From: Syngnathus acus
Taxonomy: Eukaryota; Chordata; Actinopteri; Syngnathiformes; Syngnathidae
Reading direction: 5' to 3'
DNA length: 64,000 bases
Assembly (NCBI RefSeq): GCF_901709675.1
Contig: NC_051103.1
Span: 5,999,501 to 6,063,500 of the forward strand
The notes under the pieces were generated by a model that was given only the letters and a program-made list of their open reading frames with translations, had not been told where the DNA came from and did no database searches. Below, in pieces: positions 53,930-64,000 of this stretch; positions within the stretch are counted from its first letter, which is position 1, and each line of letters starts with the position of its first letter. The position numbers and the translations under genes are program-made.

Positions 53930-56078
53930 GGCAACTGAGTCATGACCCACCCCTACTGCCGTATGATGTTATAAATTACCTCCTAACAGGGGGACTTTAA
54001 GTGCTTATTTTTATGTCCATATTTTATGCTCTTATGCTGTTTTTCTCCTTCAAGTCGACTGCTCAATAATTTAGAAAGACGGGTGTAATGTTATATTAAA
54101 GAGACTCTATCTTTAATAGATTTTACTTTGCTCACGCTTCTATGACTACCAAGCACCTTGATCTTCCTTGCATGTCATTTTAAGAGAGCATGTCCCTTTT
54201 TTGTTCCCATGACAATTATTAGTAGAAAATTATATTTGGGAGCAATTTGGTCTTCTCCGCAGAGGATGTTTGTTTCTTCTCACTGTGGAAGGAGGGGCTG
54301 GGGTGGGGATGGGGTAGAAGAGAGAAAAGGAGAAAAAGAAAGAAAGGAGGTCAAGTCATGCACAGTGCGCCAGCTTTGAGATATTAGCCTAACACATTCA
54401 TGCAAGGATGCCCAGGATGGAATTTAATTATGAAAATATTACAACGTCCTGTTGCTGGAGACAAGCAAGGTCAGACTTCAATTTGTGAAGTCTTTCCAAT
54501 TGTGGCTTGTAGCACAATTAGACGCTGAGCTGCCATTTTCTTGACGTTCAACTTAATGTTGTCATCTTGAGATGGACACCCCAAAACAAATGCAACAATG
54601 GGATGAATCTTCATTTAAGATCACGCAGACATCATTAAGGAAAAAAAACCGCAATATTATTAACCTGTTCACAAATGACACCCTAAATTAAATTAGAATT
54701 ATTATCGACACACAATTAGAGCCTTGCTTGAGAGCCTGTCGTGCACTTTTTTTTTTTTTTTTTTCTGGGGGCAACCAGAAATGCCTGCAAGCATCAGCAG
54801 ACTCACTAAATTTAGAATTGCTCGGGTTATTTCCCTGGCAGTGATAAGAGCAAATGTTTTCGAGACATGACGACTCGACGGTCGCCGTCCTTGTGCAAAT
54901 CTACGTGATAAATTTTACTCTTGAGCAAACGGCGGGTTTTCGCATTCACGCTCCGATGGCGGCGGTTTGCGTCTCCTCTCCGATGCAGCGACGACGCATG
55001 GGCTCCTAGAAACACGGTTGCTGTGGCAACCTGCTCACTCACCATCTTGTGTTTTTACTGTCCAGCGCCCCATTCCACGTTATTCTATTTAGCGGCGCTT
55101 GATGAACGCTTGCCACTCAAAAGACATAACAAGCTCCACTGCACTTAAATGTAATGGAATATTTATTCCTATATTTATGTCCGCGTTTAGATGGTACAGA
55201 TTGCAAAGGCGCTTGCCAGAGAGCAAAAATAATTCAAATTGGAAGATCATAACATCTACAAGGTCATCATCAGTCTAGGAGGGGAAAAAAAAACAGAGCC
55301 GAAAACTGTTATAGCAGCTATTAAAGAAATTCATGAGGGAGTGTGTTTGCTAAAAATAGACTTGTTTTTTTTTTTTTTTTCCTCAAATGTTCTGCACATC
55401 CCACAGATTTTCTCACACACCCTCATCCAGGCACACATTGTATAGAATCACACCAACTGTTGTCAACAACAGATACACAAATAGAGCGACGCCTGTGTGC
55501 CGTTGCCCTTTTTTTGTTTTTGGAGGCGACCCGCACATGACAGCTTGATTCAAAATGGAGGCTTCGGCCCAATCAACAGCTAATAAAAGGCTGAGTTGAA
55601 AAACAGAGATTCATTTCCCATTAACGCAATGAAACAGTGACAGCATTCATACAGTGCACTCTGGGTCAAAGAGAACCCAAATTGGGTCAAATGGTTAACG
55701 AGGTTGACGATTCGACCCAGCATGTTGAGTCATTTTCCGATTACACAACCCAATGTGATGAGTTGAAAAAATTCACTCTAACTAACCCAATCAGGTGGTT
55801 CAGAAAAACAACCCAGCATTTTTTTTATGGTTCTATTCTATTAGGGTTCTAAATCGGCCTTCTTGCAATGCAGCTAAAATGGTGCAAATGCATTTTTCCT
55901 TCAGGCCAAAAAAAAAAAAAAAAGTCGATTATTTCTTCCTTCAATGCACTACCACACACGAGGGATATTTAAGCGGCTTTGGTAGGTGTGTGGTTTCTTT
56001 CCACAGCCTTGGGGGAGCAAAAACACATTATTCACATGTTGAGGACCACACAAGGTAACAAACCTTTCACTGTGTGGA

Positions 56079-56092
56079 GAGAGAGAGAGAGC

Positions 56093-56127
<35 letters not shown>
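56079..56127. repeat. (GA)n dinucleotide microsatellite
   Basis: A GA run of about 49 bp with two GCGA interruptions. Simple repeat. Confidence 0.9.
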
Positions 56128-59100
56128 CTTGACACTGAAAGCCTGTTGCCTTGACATGCCACCCTCAATCGCTCCACCATATGAGACGAGTTATATCTCA
56201 TGAGATGCTCTTCAGCTAATAGAATACTCAACTCGTTTTTTTCCGGAGGGGGGGGGGGGTAATGGTTGAATCATGACATTGCTGACACGCCTGCATTTTA
56301 TTTATTTTTCTCCCTCCCGTTGAAGAAAATTCTCAAAGGTGTATTTCTCTCTCTTTCTCTCACGCTCTCTTCTTTTTTTTTTTATCTTTGTTGCTCTTTG
56401 GTGTTGAGAGCAGATTGCAACAATGTCGGTATTGATTATTCGATCAGGCCTGAGAGAGCGCTCAGTCGTGAAAAGACAAATTAGCTGCAAGCTGCTGACC
56501 AATTGCTACAAACCAATCACATTGTGATTGCATCAAGCCTTCCCACAACACAGTCGTTAAGGTTTATGAAGAGGCCGGAGGAAGAAAAAAAAAAAAAAAA
56601 AGTGGTGTGAGTTGTTTTTGGTGAGGGGGGGGGGGGGGGTCTATCACAAGGCCCGATGAGATGATGGTGTGCATGGAACACAAAGCGACACAGGTGCATC
56701 GGGGCCAACATCATCTACTGTAACTATGACAACACTAGATTGATTCAGGACGTGGGAATCAGGGGAGGCAGAAATGCAGCTTCATGGCGATCATCACAAT
56801 CAAACGATTTTTTTTAATGATTCGATCAGCGATGAGCACCACTCTCCCCTTCGATATGGACCACAATCGAACAGAATGGCCTTATTCATCTTTGCAGCTG
56901 CACTCACCATATACGGCGCACCTTCCTCCAGAACGCAATTGAAATTCTGAATAGGCCTAATTCTGCACATGCTGCATTACAAAATGGCTTGCACCCGCTT
57001 AATGACAACTGCACCCACAACCCCCCCACCACCCTACCCCACCTCCCTCGGCCGTTTCTTTAAAGGCAATGAAATGTGCTTACATAATACATTTGCTTTT
57101 TTTGATTTAACCCCCGCTTTTCCTTTTGCGCGTCTAAATTATTCATCCCGGCTAAATTGTCATGCATCTCTGCAGCTTCTGCACAATTTGCCACCTGATA
57201 ATCTTCTTCGTCGGGATGTCATCGCGCACAACGCGCCGGCCATTTCATCCTTGGCTTTAAACGTACACACCTGCACAAACATGCACTTACCTCGGCGTTG
57301 CGGAGTCTAACGTCGATGTTTTCCCTTCAACATCCTCATCAGCGCTCGCTCGCTCGTCTGTCTTCCCCCCCACCCCCCCTCACCCCCTTTCTCCAAAATG
57401 GATTGGCTTGTCTCCCGGGCTGAGAGCTGCCCTCTTCTTGTTCGTCTTGTCGGCTATTCCGCAGCGCCAACGCAACGCGGGGGTCTGCACGGCGGCGGCG
57501 GCGGCAGCGGAGGTGCTGCTGGTGATGACGGCCGCTTACACCAATCCACGCCGACAGGCACGCGTGACAAACAATTGAAGGAGGCTTGAAAGGGAGAGAG
57601 GGGGGGACAAAAAAAAAAGCATCAGTTGAAAGGCCACTGGGAGACGATGATGTTAGAATGATCACATTGAATTGAAGGAGGACGACGTTGCATGCGCGCG
57701 TCCGTTCATCCTTGGAGAAGGCGCGCATGCAGGCTGCGCACAAGTTTTTTTTTTTTTTTGCGCCCGCGTCTTTACGCACATTTCGCATGTCACCCTCTCT
57801 GAATCCCACTAAGAGCAGCTAAGATGCGCTTCTCGTGGCTACACCTGCAGTCATGGAGCCATTCAAGCAATTCATCCGCATGAGTTATCTTGTAAAAGAG
57901 AAAGCAAGATGCTGACACATATTTTAGTCATGACTCAAGTTGCGGTGGGCAAACTGACTCGATTAGAAAGTAACTACTGATTGACTGCTTTGGAAAGAAC
58001 TTGATTTTTGCAGAAGTTCATGGTTAAATTGTAGTGACCTCCACCTCTAAATATCATGACTAAGCAACATTGTGTGAGCTACTTTATTTTTACTTCTTTA
58101 CTTGTTAATAATTAAAGCAACAGACTTATATAGATATTGGTTTTCTCACAAAAAAAAACATTTGGTGAGGGGTGGGTAGACTTTTTTTCCCCAGTCGATA
58201 TGCACTTAATCCGGCCTCTTGGATTCAAATCACTTAAAGAGATTTCTGTTGTGCAGACAGTGCAGAAAGCATTATGTGTGTGCGTGTGTTGAATTGGCCC
58301 CTACACATTTAGTGTCTCCGCTCATCAGTTCTTGTGCTTTGACTGCCCTCCTGACTGTCAGCTCCAAGTTAGCCCGTCTTCCCTCCGTCCTAGCCGGCAC
58401 TAAAAGGTCAAAGGACGCAGAAGACCGGTTATGCTTCAGCAAAGACCCCCAAGATGTGCACCCTCCACTCGCTCCCTCCTCCCTTTTGCACTTCCCCTCC
58501 CTGTGAATGCCGTAGTGAGCATTGTTCACCAGCGCTGGCTTTTTTTTTTTTTTGCTGAAAGCCGCACAGCAATGAGGTCTCTGTGCCTTTTCGCCCCCCC
58601 CCCCCCTCCTCCTCTCGTCTACCCATCCCCCCTCTCTCTCTCTATTAAATTTCCAGTCACACAGCGGTGCAGAGGATATTCCTCCTTTCCCTTGTCCCCC
58701 CCCCCACCCCCCAGCTGAAATCTCAGCGCACAATCCGGCCCGCGTCCCGACCTGGCCGCCTTTCAGCGCTCGGCTCTCCTCCCTGTACATCTTTTTGCCT
58801 TCCAAGCTCCCTCCCTCCAGCATCCCAGCCACCCCCCGGCCGCCACGCCATTTAAAATGACTCCACGCCGCCCCTGCCAAGTCCCCGGCCCGGCCCGGCC
58901 CTCCCCTCCTTCCCCCACCCCCTTGCTTTCCACTCCGTGTCCTCACTGTGTCATTGCACACTGAATTTGATACCCCCCATAACCCCTCCCTCCCCCCTCT
59001 TGCATCTATGGCACCCTTGAGCATCTGTAGGAGGAGAAGAGGACAGGAACATGCATTTGTTCGCCATGAATAAACATCACGACCGTATTGCTTGCGTGTC

Positions 59101-59570
59101 ATCGATACATGAAAAGCACAGAGGAGGGGATTGTCATCCCTGCATGCAGAGGACAAACGCGCGACACTTTTCCGATGCAAACTAAAGCGCTTCAACTTAG
59201 CGCCGTGTCGGGAGCCACGGGAGGGGAACGGGAAAGGGAGGGCGACGAGGATTTGGCAGAGACATGCTAGCGCGCTGAGACATATGTGGCATGCTGATAG
59301 CACCGCGGAGGTGCGGCTCACACTGTGAAGCGCGTTTCGGAGGGATGGAAGGGGGGGTGGAGGGTGCCCGTACGCATGTCCGTCAACTCCAATCCCCTCG
59401 CCAATGTGGGGGGAGAAAAAGTATCTATTTTGTGGTGGCAATATACGGGAGGATGAGAGACAACAGTGAGGAAAAACCCCGGTGTCACAGTATCTTAGCA
59501 ACTGCCTCCATCTCCTTGGAGACGGAGGGCTGACATCATTTCCTGTCTGGGAGAGGAGAACTCACTTTGA

Positions 59571-59630
59571 GTGTGTGTGTGTGTGTGTGTGTGTGGGTGT
59601 GGGTGTGGGTGTATGTGTGCGTGTGTGTGT
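59571..59630. repeat. (GT)n / (GTGTGG)n compound microsatellite
   Basis: About 60 bp of GT repeats with GTGTGG variants in the middle. Simple repeat. Confidence 0.9.
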
Positions 59631-61169
59631 ACTTTCATACACCAAACACATCATTATTATTATTGCAAGAACTGCATTGAATTGCATACGTGAGGTCTAT
59701 TACAACAGTTCATTTTGAAATTTCAAAATATAGGGCAGCATTTCAGTCTTGACAATGTTGAGGGCTTTGCTAGCGGCCTTTTAAACATTTTGATCCTTCA
59801 CTGTCCTCCTGTGGTCAAACATGAGAGTTGCAATCACTTTCAAGCCACTATTACTGTGTTGTTTTTTTAATGTGCGAATGCTGAAATTCTAATATTCAAT
59901 ATCATTCCACATTTTCACCACTCTCATTCAACCTCATTGTATATTGCTCAATATATTTTAGTATCATTCCAAGGTGAAATTACAGTCATTTGATCAAGTG
60001 CGTCAGACAGAAGCTACATTTAAGCTATCATAATATTATAAAATAATATGTGAATATCTAATAATGGAGCGCAGTAAAGGTCACGGCCACAATGATAACT
60101 GAATGTCCGTCTCCCAAAAGGATTCTGGAGGCCTGATGCAAATCTCCAGAGTCAGCAGAATCCAGTTAGGGCATTATATACACATTATAGAGATCAGCAT
60201 ATGATTCGGAAAAAAATCCCACAGGAGTTAGATGCATTTCATAGATCATGCTTCTGCAGCGTATTTATATTTCATCTTTCTGCCTCAGCTGTTATTACAT
60301 GGCAGTCTATTTAGTCGATTCAGGTAATAAATACCGATTTAAAATGTGAAGCTATAAATACACATACTGATATTTAGAAAACGGCAATCGTTTTGAAACA
60401 CTAGTTTTATAAAGGCAGAATATTGAATCTCAAGATTGGCCAGCCAGCAAATACATTTCATTTCTAACGTCAGTATTTTCACACAAAATGGTGTTATCCA
60501 TTTCTCACCGGTAGGTGGTGCTGTTGTAGCAGTTTTAGCTTTGGCCAAATCTTTCCACGGCCCCCTTCATCCACCTAATTCTAATTTCTCCTAACTTCCG
60601 GTCCCCAAACAGATATCACATTAGGAGAAATTAAAATCAACTTATCTTAATCACAAGTAAATTTGAGTGATTTAGATGAGCACGAGTGATGACTATTGTC
60701 CCCTATATGATAAACATCACTACACCTGCAAGAGGGTTGCACCGATAGATAATAGATGCACTTTATGCAGCGTGGTGGTCCCCTTGGGTCCATTTACGTG
60801 CCCAAGAGCGGCACTCAATAAAAAGAGCGGCACTCGATAAAAGAGCTTGGAGGGTGTTGGCTTTATGGGGTGGGCGTGAATGATTTCTGCTAAGAAGCCA
60901 TCGCTCATCAATCTGCGAGCATCATCTGTATCAGAGTGGTGACACTAAGAATCCCCAATCTACCCCACCTCAGGCCACACTTAGTGCTGACAAACGAGCT
61001 GAGCCGTTGGCACAGTGGGCAGCGAGAAAAATTGGCTTTGGGGAATTCTCCACCAGACAAATGGGAGATAAAGGAAAAACACACAGAGGAAAGAAATCAA
61101 ATTATTTTGAAAAGAACAAAGTTAAAAAACAAATAGAGACTTTAATCGTAGGATGGAGTTTTAACCAAA

Positions 61170-61235
61170 TATACTACAATATAATACAATATAACATAAT
61201 ATAATACAATATAATATAATATACATTATTTTAAG
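61170..61235. repeat. (ATAAT/ACAAT)n simple repeat
   Basis: Imperfect pentanucleotide-like units (ATAATACAATATAAC and similar), about 65 bp, AT-rich and non-coding. Confidence 0.75.
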
Positions 61236-62757
61236 AGCCATGCTGCGGGGCAAAAATACACATCCACGTAAAGTACTGAACCGAAACCCTCCAATTTGAG
61301 GGTTAGCGGAGGTTTTTAATTGCTTTGTCGCCCCCTCGTGGTTTAGGTCTGAAGCACATGCTTAAATCATTCTAAATAAAATATAAAATGTTTCAATATT
61401 ATTTTAACCATAAGATAATAATAAATAAAATAATAATAACAATAATAAAAAAGATTATTTTTAAAATATTTCATTTTATACTATTTTATATAATATTATT
61501 GTATTAGACTGTACCGACTAGTCCTGCAGAGGAGTCAGACTATGTAGCCTACCTAAGTGCTTAAGGCCCTGCCACATAAAACCGCCACTGCGACTGTGCA
61601 GTCTGTGATAGCTGAAAATAAGCCATATGCCCTGTGAACTGAACTCAGGATAAACTGATTTAAAGCATCCATGTCCCTGATAAAAAAATAAATAAACAAG
61701 CAGAAAACACAAGCTGCACACTCAGCAGAGGTGATTATAACATTTAATCACAGACTCCTATCGTAGCGCCGTGTACTTACTCGCTCCGAGCTTTGATTTA
61801 CCCGCCCTCTTGTGAGGAAAAATCTCATTCACGAGACGGATTGCTGAGGGGGGGCCTCCGACTGGCCCCTATAAATCATTCTTTAATCAGAGGCCTCCGA
61901 GATTGGGCGCAGGCGCCCTCGGCAGCAGTGCGGTGACACCTCGACTCCTCCCCGTGTGCTAGGAGTTTTTATCTTGGCGTTTCCCCCCTCCGGGGGTTGT
62001 CAGTCCGCTCGTCAGGGAACGAAGAGGGATGACCTGACCGGTGCCCTTGCCCAAAAGCAAAACACTGTCACGGAATTAGTGTCTGTCAACGGAATTCGGC
62101 TGTGTTATTCAGCGGTTTGCACTAACCGAGTCTAGCTAAATATTAGCTGACTTCGGCAATGGCTCGAAATAGCATCGGTGAGGTTAACGCTGCAGCGATT
62201 AGTATTTTTGCTTTTTTGTCTCCTCTCAAGCAATGCGACGTGGTTGTTTGAATAGATAATTCTTTTAGTCTTCGGAGTGTCTCAACAGATTGTGATGTTG
62301 TAATTGCTGCATACATCCACAAGGCGGCGGGGCATCTATGGATTGCTATGATATGTTGTCATGAATGGACAAGTCCTAATTGCGATTGATATTTTTGCAC
62401 TGGGCTGAATTGATGCAGAAAATATTCTGTTGGAGTGTCTGCTCGGCGCTTGCTGAGGAGTGAGTCAAGTCTGAGTGAGAGCCCAGCGCGTGTTTAATGC
62501 AAAGATGCTGCGACGTCACTGACTTTTTTTTTTTTTTTTTTTTATAGCTAGAGTGTGTGCACGGAGCTAGACGAAGTTGTCAGACTGCGCGCCTCTTCCC
62601 TCCCGGTGCGTCATGACCATGGCTACGAGAACCGGGCACTCTGAGGAGGCTTTTTTCCCACACCCCAACATGGGAAGTTTTTGGATGCGCATCAGAGGAG
62701 CTGGAATGCAACATTTTCAAATCTTTGGAGACAATAGGCACGGTTAATTAGAAAAAA

Positions 62758-63087
62758 ATGTACTGTTGGTATCCATGGAGAGATGGCATGCGCGCTCGTC
62801 TTCAATCGCCGGCTTACAAAAACATCCGTATGCTTGTTGTCCCTGCTCCTTTCCTACGTGGGTTACTGCGCCTTATTCCACGCAGACCCCCTCATGCCGC
62901 CCGTCTCGGGGGATCCGGCACCGAGCTGCAATCGGAGGCTACCAGCCGATGGAAGCTGCGCGTCTCCACCCCCGTCTGCCGTGGAGGCATCCAGGGTGAA
63001 GGCAGCCGGGGGGCCGCCCTCAATTGCGCTTCACGCCAGGAGCGACACGCCCAGCCCGCCTATGGGCCACCCAAAGTTCGGCAATAA
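62758..63087 (+). other. Overlapping upstream ORF at the hs3st2 start
   Basis: An ATG at 62758 (A at -3) opens a 109-codon frame that overlaps the main coding frame out of phase; a second out-of-frame ATG occurs at 62775. If transcription starts upstream of them, ribosomes must leak past two ATGs to reach 62783. The encoded peptide is Arg/Pro-rich and resembles no family, so a regulatory effect, if any, would be on translation. Confidence 0.4.
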
Positions 63088-63237
63088 AAAGTTGCCCAAT
63101 GCCATCATAGTTGGCGTGAAAAAAGGAGGAACAAGGGCAGTTCTGGAGTTTATACGGATCCACCCGGACGTGAGAGCTGCGGGGACTGAGACGCACTTCT
63201 TTGACAGGCATTATGACAGAGGGTTCGAGTGGTACAG
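62783..63237 (+). CDS. hs3st2: Heparan sulfate glucosamine 3-O-sulfotransferase, first coding exon
   Basis: These Golgi type II enzymes transfer sulfate from PAPS to the 3-OH of glucosamine in heparan sulfate. The exon gives 151 codons plus two bases and ends TACAG|GTAAGG, the position where the family's main intron falls (after WYR). A short cytosolic tail and a membrane anchor at about residues 14-32 ([18 protein letters not shown]) are followed by a Pro/Ser stem. The catalytic domain begins near 103: [18 protein letters not shown] is the 5'-phosphosulfate loop (Lys-Lys-Gly-Gly-Thr at 113-117) and GTETHFFD carries the presumed catalytic-base Glu136. [14 protein letters not shown] and GTE are closest to HS3ST2; HS3ST4 has ALLEAIRVHPDVRA and HS3ST3 ALLEFLRVHPDVRA. 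The usual Pro after that Glu is Thr here. The rest lies beyond the window. Family is certain; the paralogue is likely. Confidence 0.9.
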
Positions 63238-64000
63238 GTAAGGTCACAGAAAAAAACATATATATAATGATATATTGATTTGACTAAATATTTAAGATGG
63301 CGTATATAATGGTTCTGTTGCCTTATTTAAGGGACACTATATTGGAAAAAGCATCTAAAGATATATTTCTGTGCATATATTTAAGCGGTACAGAAAATGG
63401 ATGGATATAAATACATTCACACATATATACAAATAGATACACATTCCTGTGGAAGAATATTTAATTGTTTTACCTGTCATTAGTATGGATAGCTGATCAA
63501 AAATTCATTATTTGGGTTAAATAAATATTTAAGGACCAATTCTGTGGATTCTTTTCCTATAATGATCTCTCACATCACACTGGAATCGCTACTTTATGTA
63601 AGAAAATACACAGTCAATTTCCCTCCCAAGATAAAAAGTGCAATAAAAAAAAGGTAAGATTGATTTTTCCAACATGTGAGCAAGCGACTGAGTCGTTTTT
63701 TCTTTTTTTCAAAGGAGAAGCTGAGCTGAAAGTCTTGCCACTATTTCTGTTAATTAAACCACTTGTCAGCCATCGTCAGCCAACTTGTACTTTCCCCTTT
63801 CCTCCGCAAAGAAGTTGGGGAATGTGTTGATTATCGATCCCTAACTGCGACATGAAGGCCCTTTAACAAAGTCTGGCCTCATTAAACGGCTTGGTTTGGC
63901 GAAAGCCTGTCAGACATTTTATGAGGCTAACCCACACGATCTATAACGAGTTATTTTGGAGGTGTACAACGTTTCAGATTGAAATCATATCGCACATTGG
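63238..64000 (+). other. hs3st2 intron 1, start
   Basis: AT-rich sequence after the GTAAGG donor with no further exon before the window ends. A short teleost-repeat-like motif occurs near 63383. Confidence 0.7.
63383..63408 (+). repeat. LINE/SINE 3'-tail-like fragment
   Basis: AAGCGGTACAGAAAATGGAT followed by GGAT resembles the conserved 3' end with (GGAT)n tail seen in many teleost non-LTR retroelement copies. Only about 26 bp is recognisable, so this is a trace or chance similarity. Confidence 0.4.

Larger units (their letters stand above)
53951..62757. other. Intergenic between lrrc4b and hs3st2 (divergent 5' flanks)
   Basis: The two flanking genes are transcribed away from each other, so this 8.8 kb should hold both promoters and any 5' UTR exons. 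No coding exon is supported. The 57.3-59.5 kb part is pyrimidine-rich on the plus strand and GC-richer, a plausible lrrc4b promoter zone. Repeated AACCCA/TGGGTC motifs at about 55660-55815 suggest an old repeat fragment. Two 19-bp tandem copies of AAGAGCGGCACTC(A/G)ATAAA sit at 60804-60841. Confidence 0.5.

Noticed and set aside
58219-58245. GGATTCAAATC, resembling a tRNA B-box
   Set aside because: No A-box or cloverleaf arms at the right spacing on either strand.

Overview
The window is genomic DNA from a ray-finned fish, most likely a percomorph teleost. Vertebrate genes are split into many short exons with GT-AG introns, often only 60-150 bp. Intergenic DNA is AT-rich, with microsatellites and hAT/MITE insertions typical of teleosts. 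The best-matching proteins are vertebrate synaptic, adaptor and muscle genes. No prokaryotic, viral or CRISPR feature was seen.

Layout, left to right. (1) 1-4319, minus: N-terminal 567 codons of liprin-alpha-3 (ppfia3), running off the left edge. (2) 7717-13098, minus: a PEPP-family PH-domain protein, best called plekha4, 21 coding exons and 1,059 residues as modelled, possibly with more 5' exons near 14.4-14.6 kb. (3) 16278-18564, minus, and 20265-21265, plus: two head-to-head paralogous PRY/SPRY-only genes with matched exon structure, each with its own TATA box; a 290-bp hAT MITE lies between them. (4) 23371-37366, plus: complete fast-skeletal myosin-binding protein C (mybpc2), 31 coding exons and 1,129 residues, starting with a run of 18- and 24-bp phase-1 micro-exons. 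A 548-bp hAT derivative sits just upstream of its promoter and a TA-flanked MITE lies in intron 5. (5) 37.4-51.6 kb: a gene-poor interval. (6) 51621-53929, minus: lrrc4b (netrin-G ligand 3), complete in two coding exons. (7) 54-62.7 kb: non-coding, GC- and pyrimidine-rich in part. (8) 62783-63237, plus: first coding exon of a heparan sulfate 3-O-sulfotransferase, closest to hs3st2, continuing off the right edge.

ppfia3, plekha4, mybpc2 and lrrc4b all have human counterparts in 19q13.33, so this is a conserved synteny block. The same families recur together on other human chromosomes, as expected for a paralogon from early vertebrate genome duplications. Two genes are synaptic: liprin-alpha-3 scaffolds the presynaptic active zone and NGL-3 is a postsynaptic adhesion protein. 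mybpc2 is sarcomeric, and the heparan sulfate enzyme is a Golgi protein. They are neighbours by descent, not an operon. The least explained genes are the two SPRY-only paralogues and the extended plekha4 termini. Exon coordinates were derived by hand from reading frame, splice dinucleotides and family resemblance; no alignment was run.
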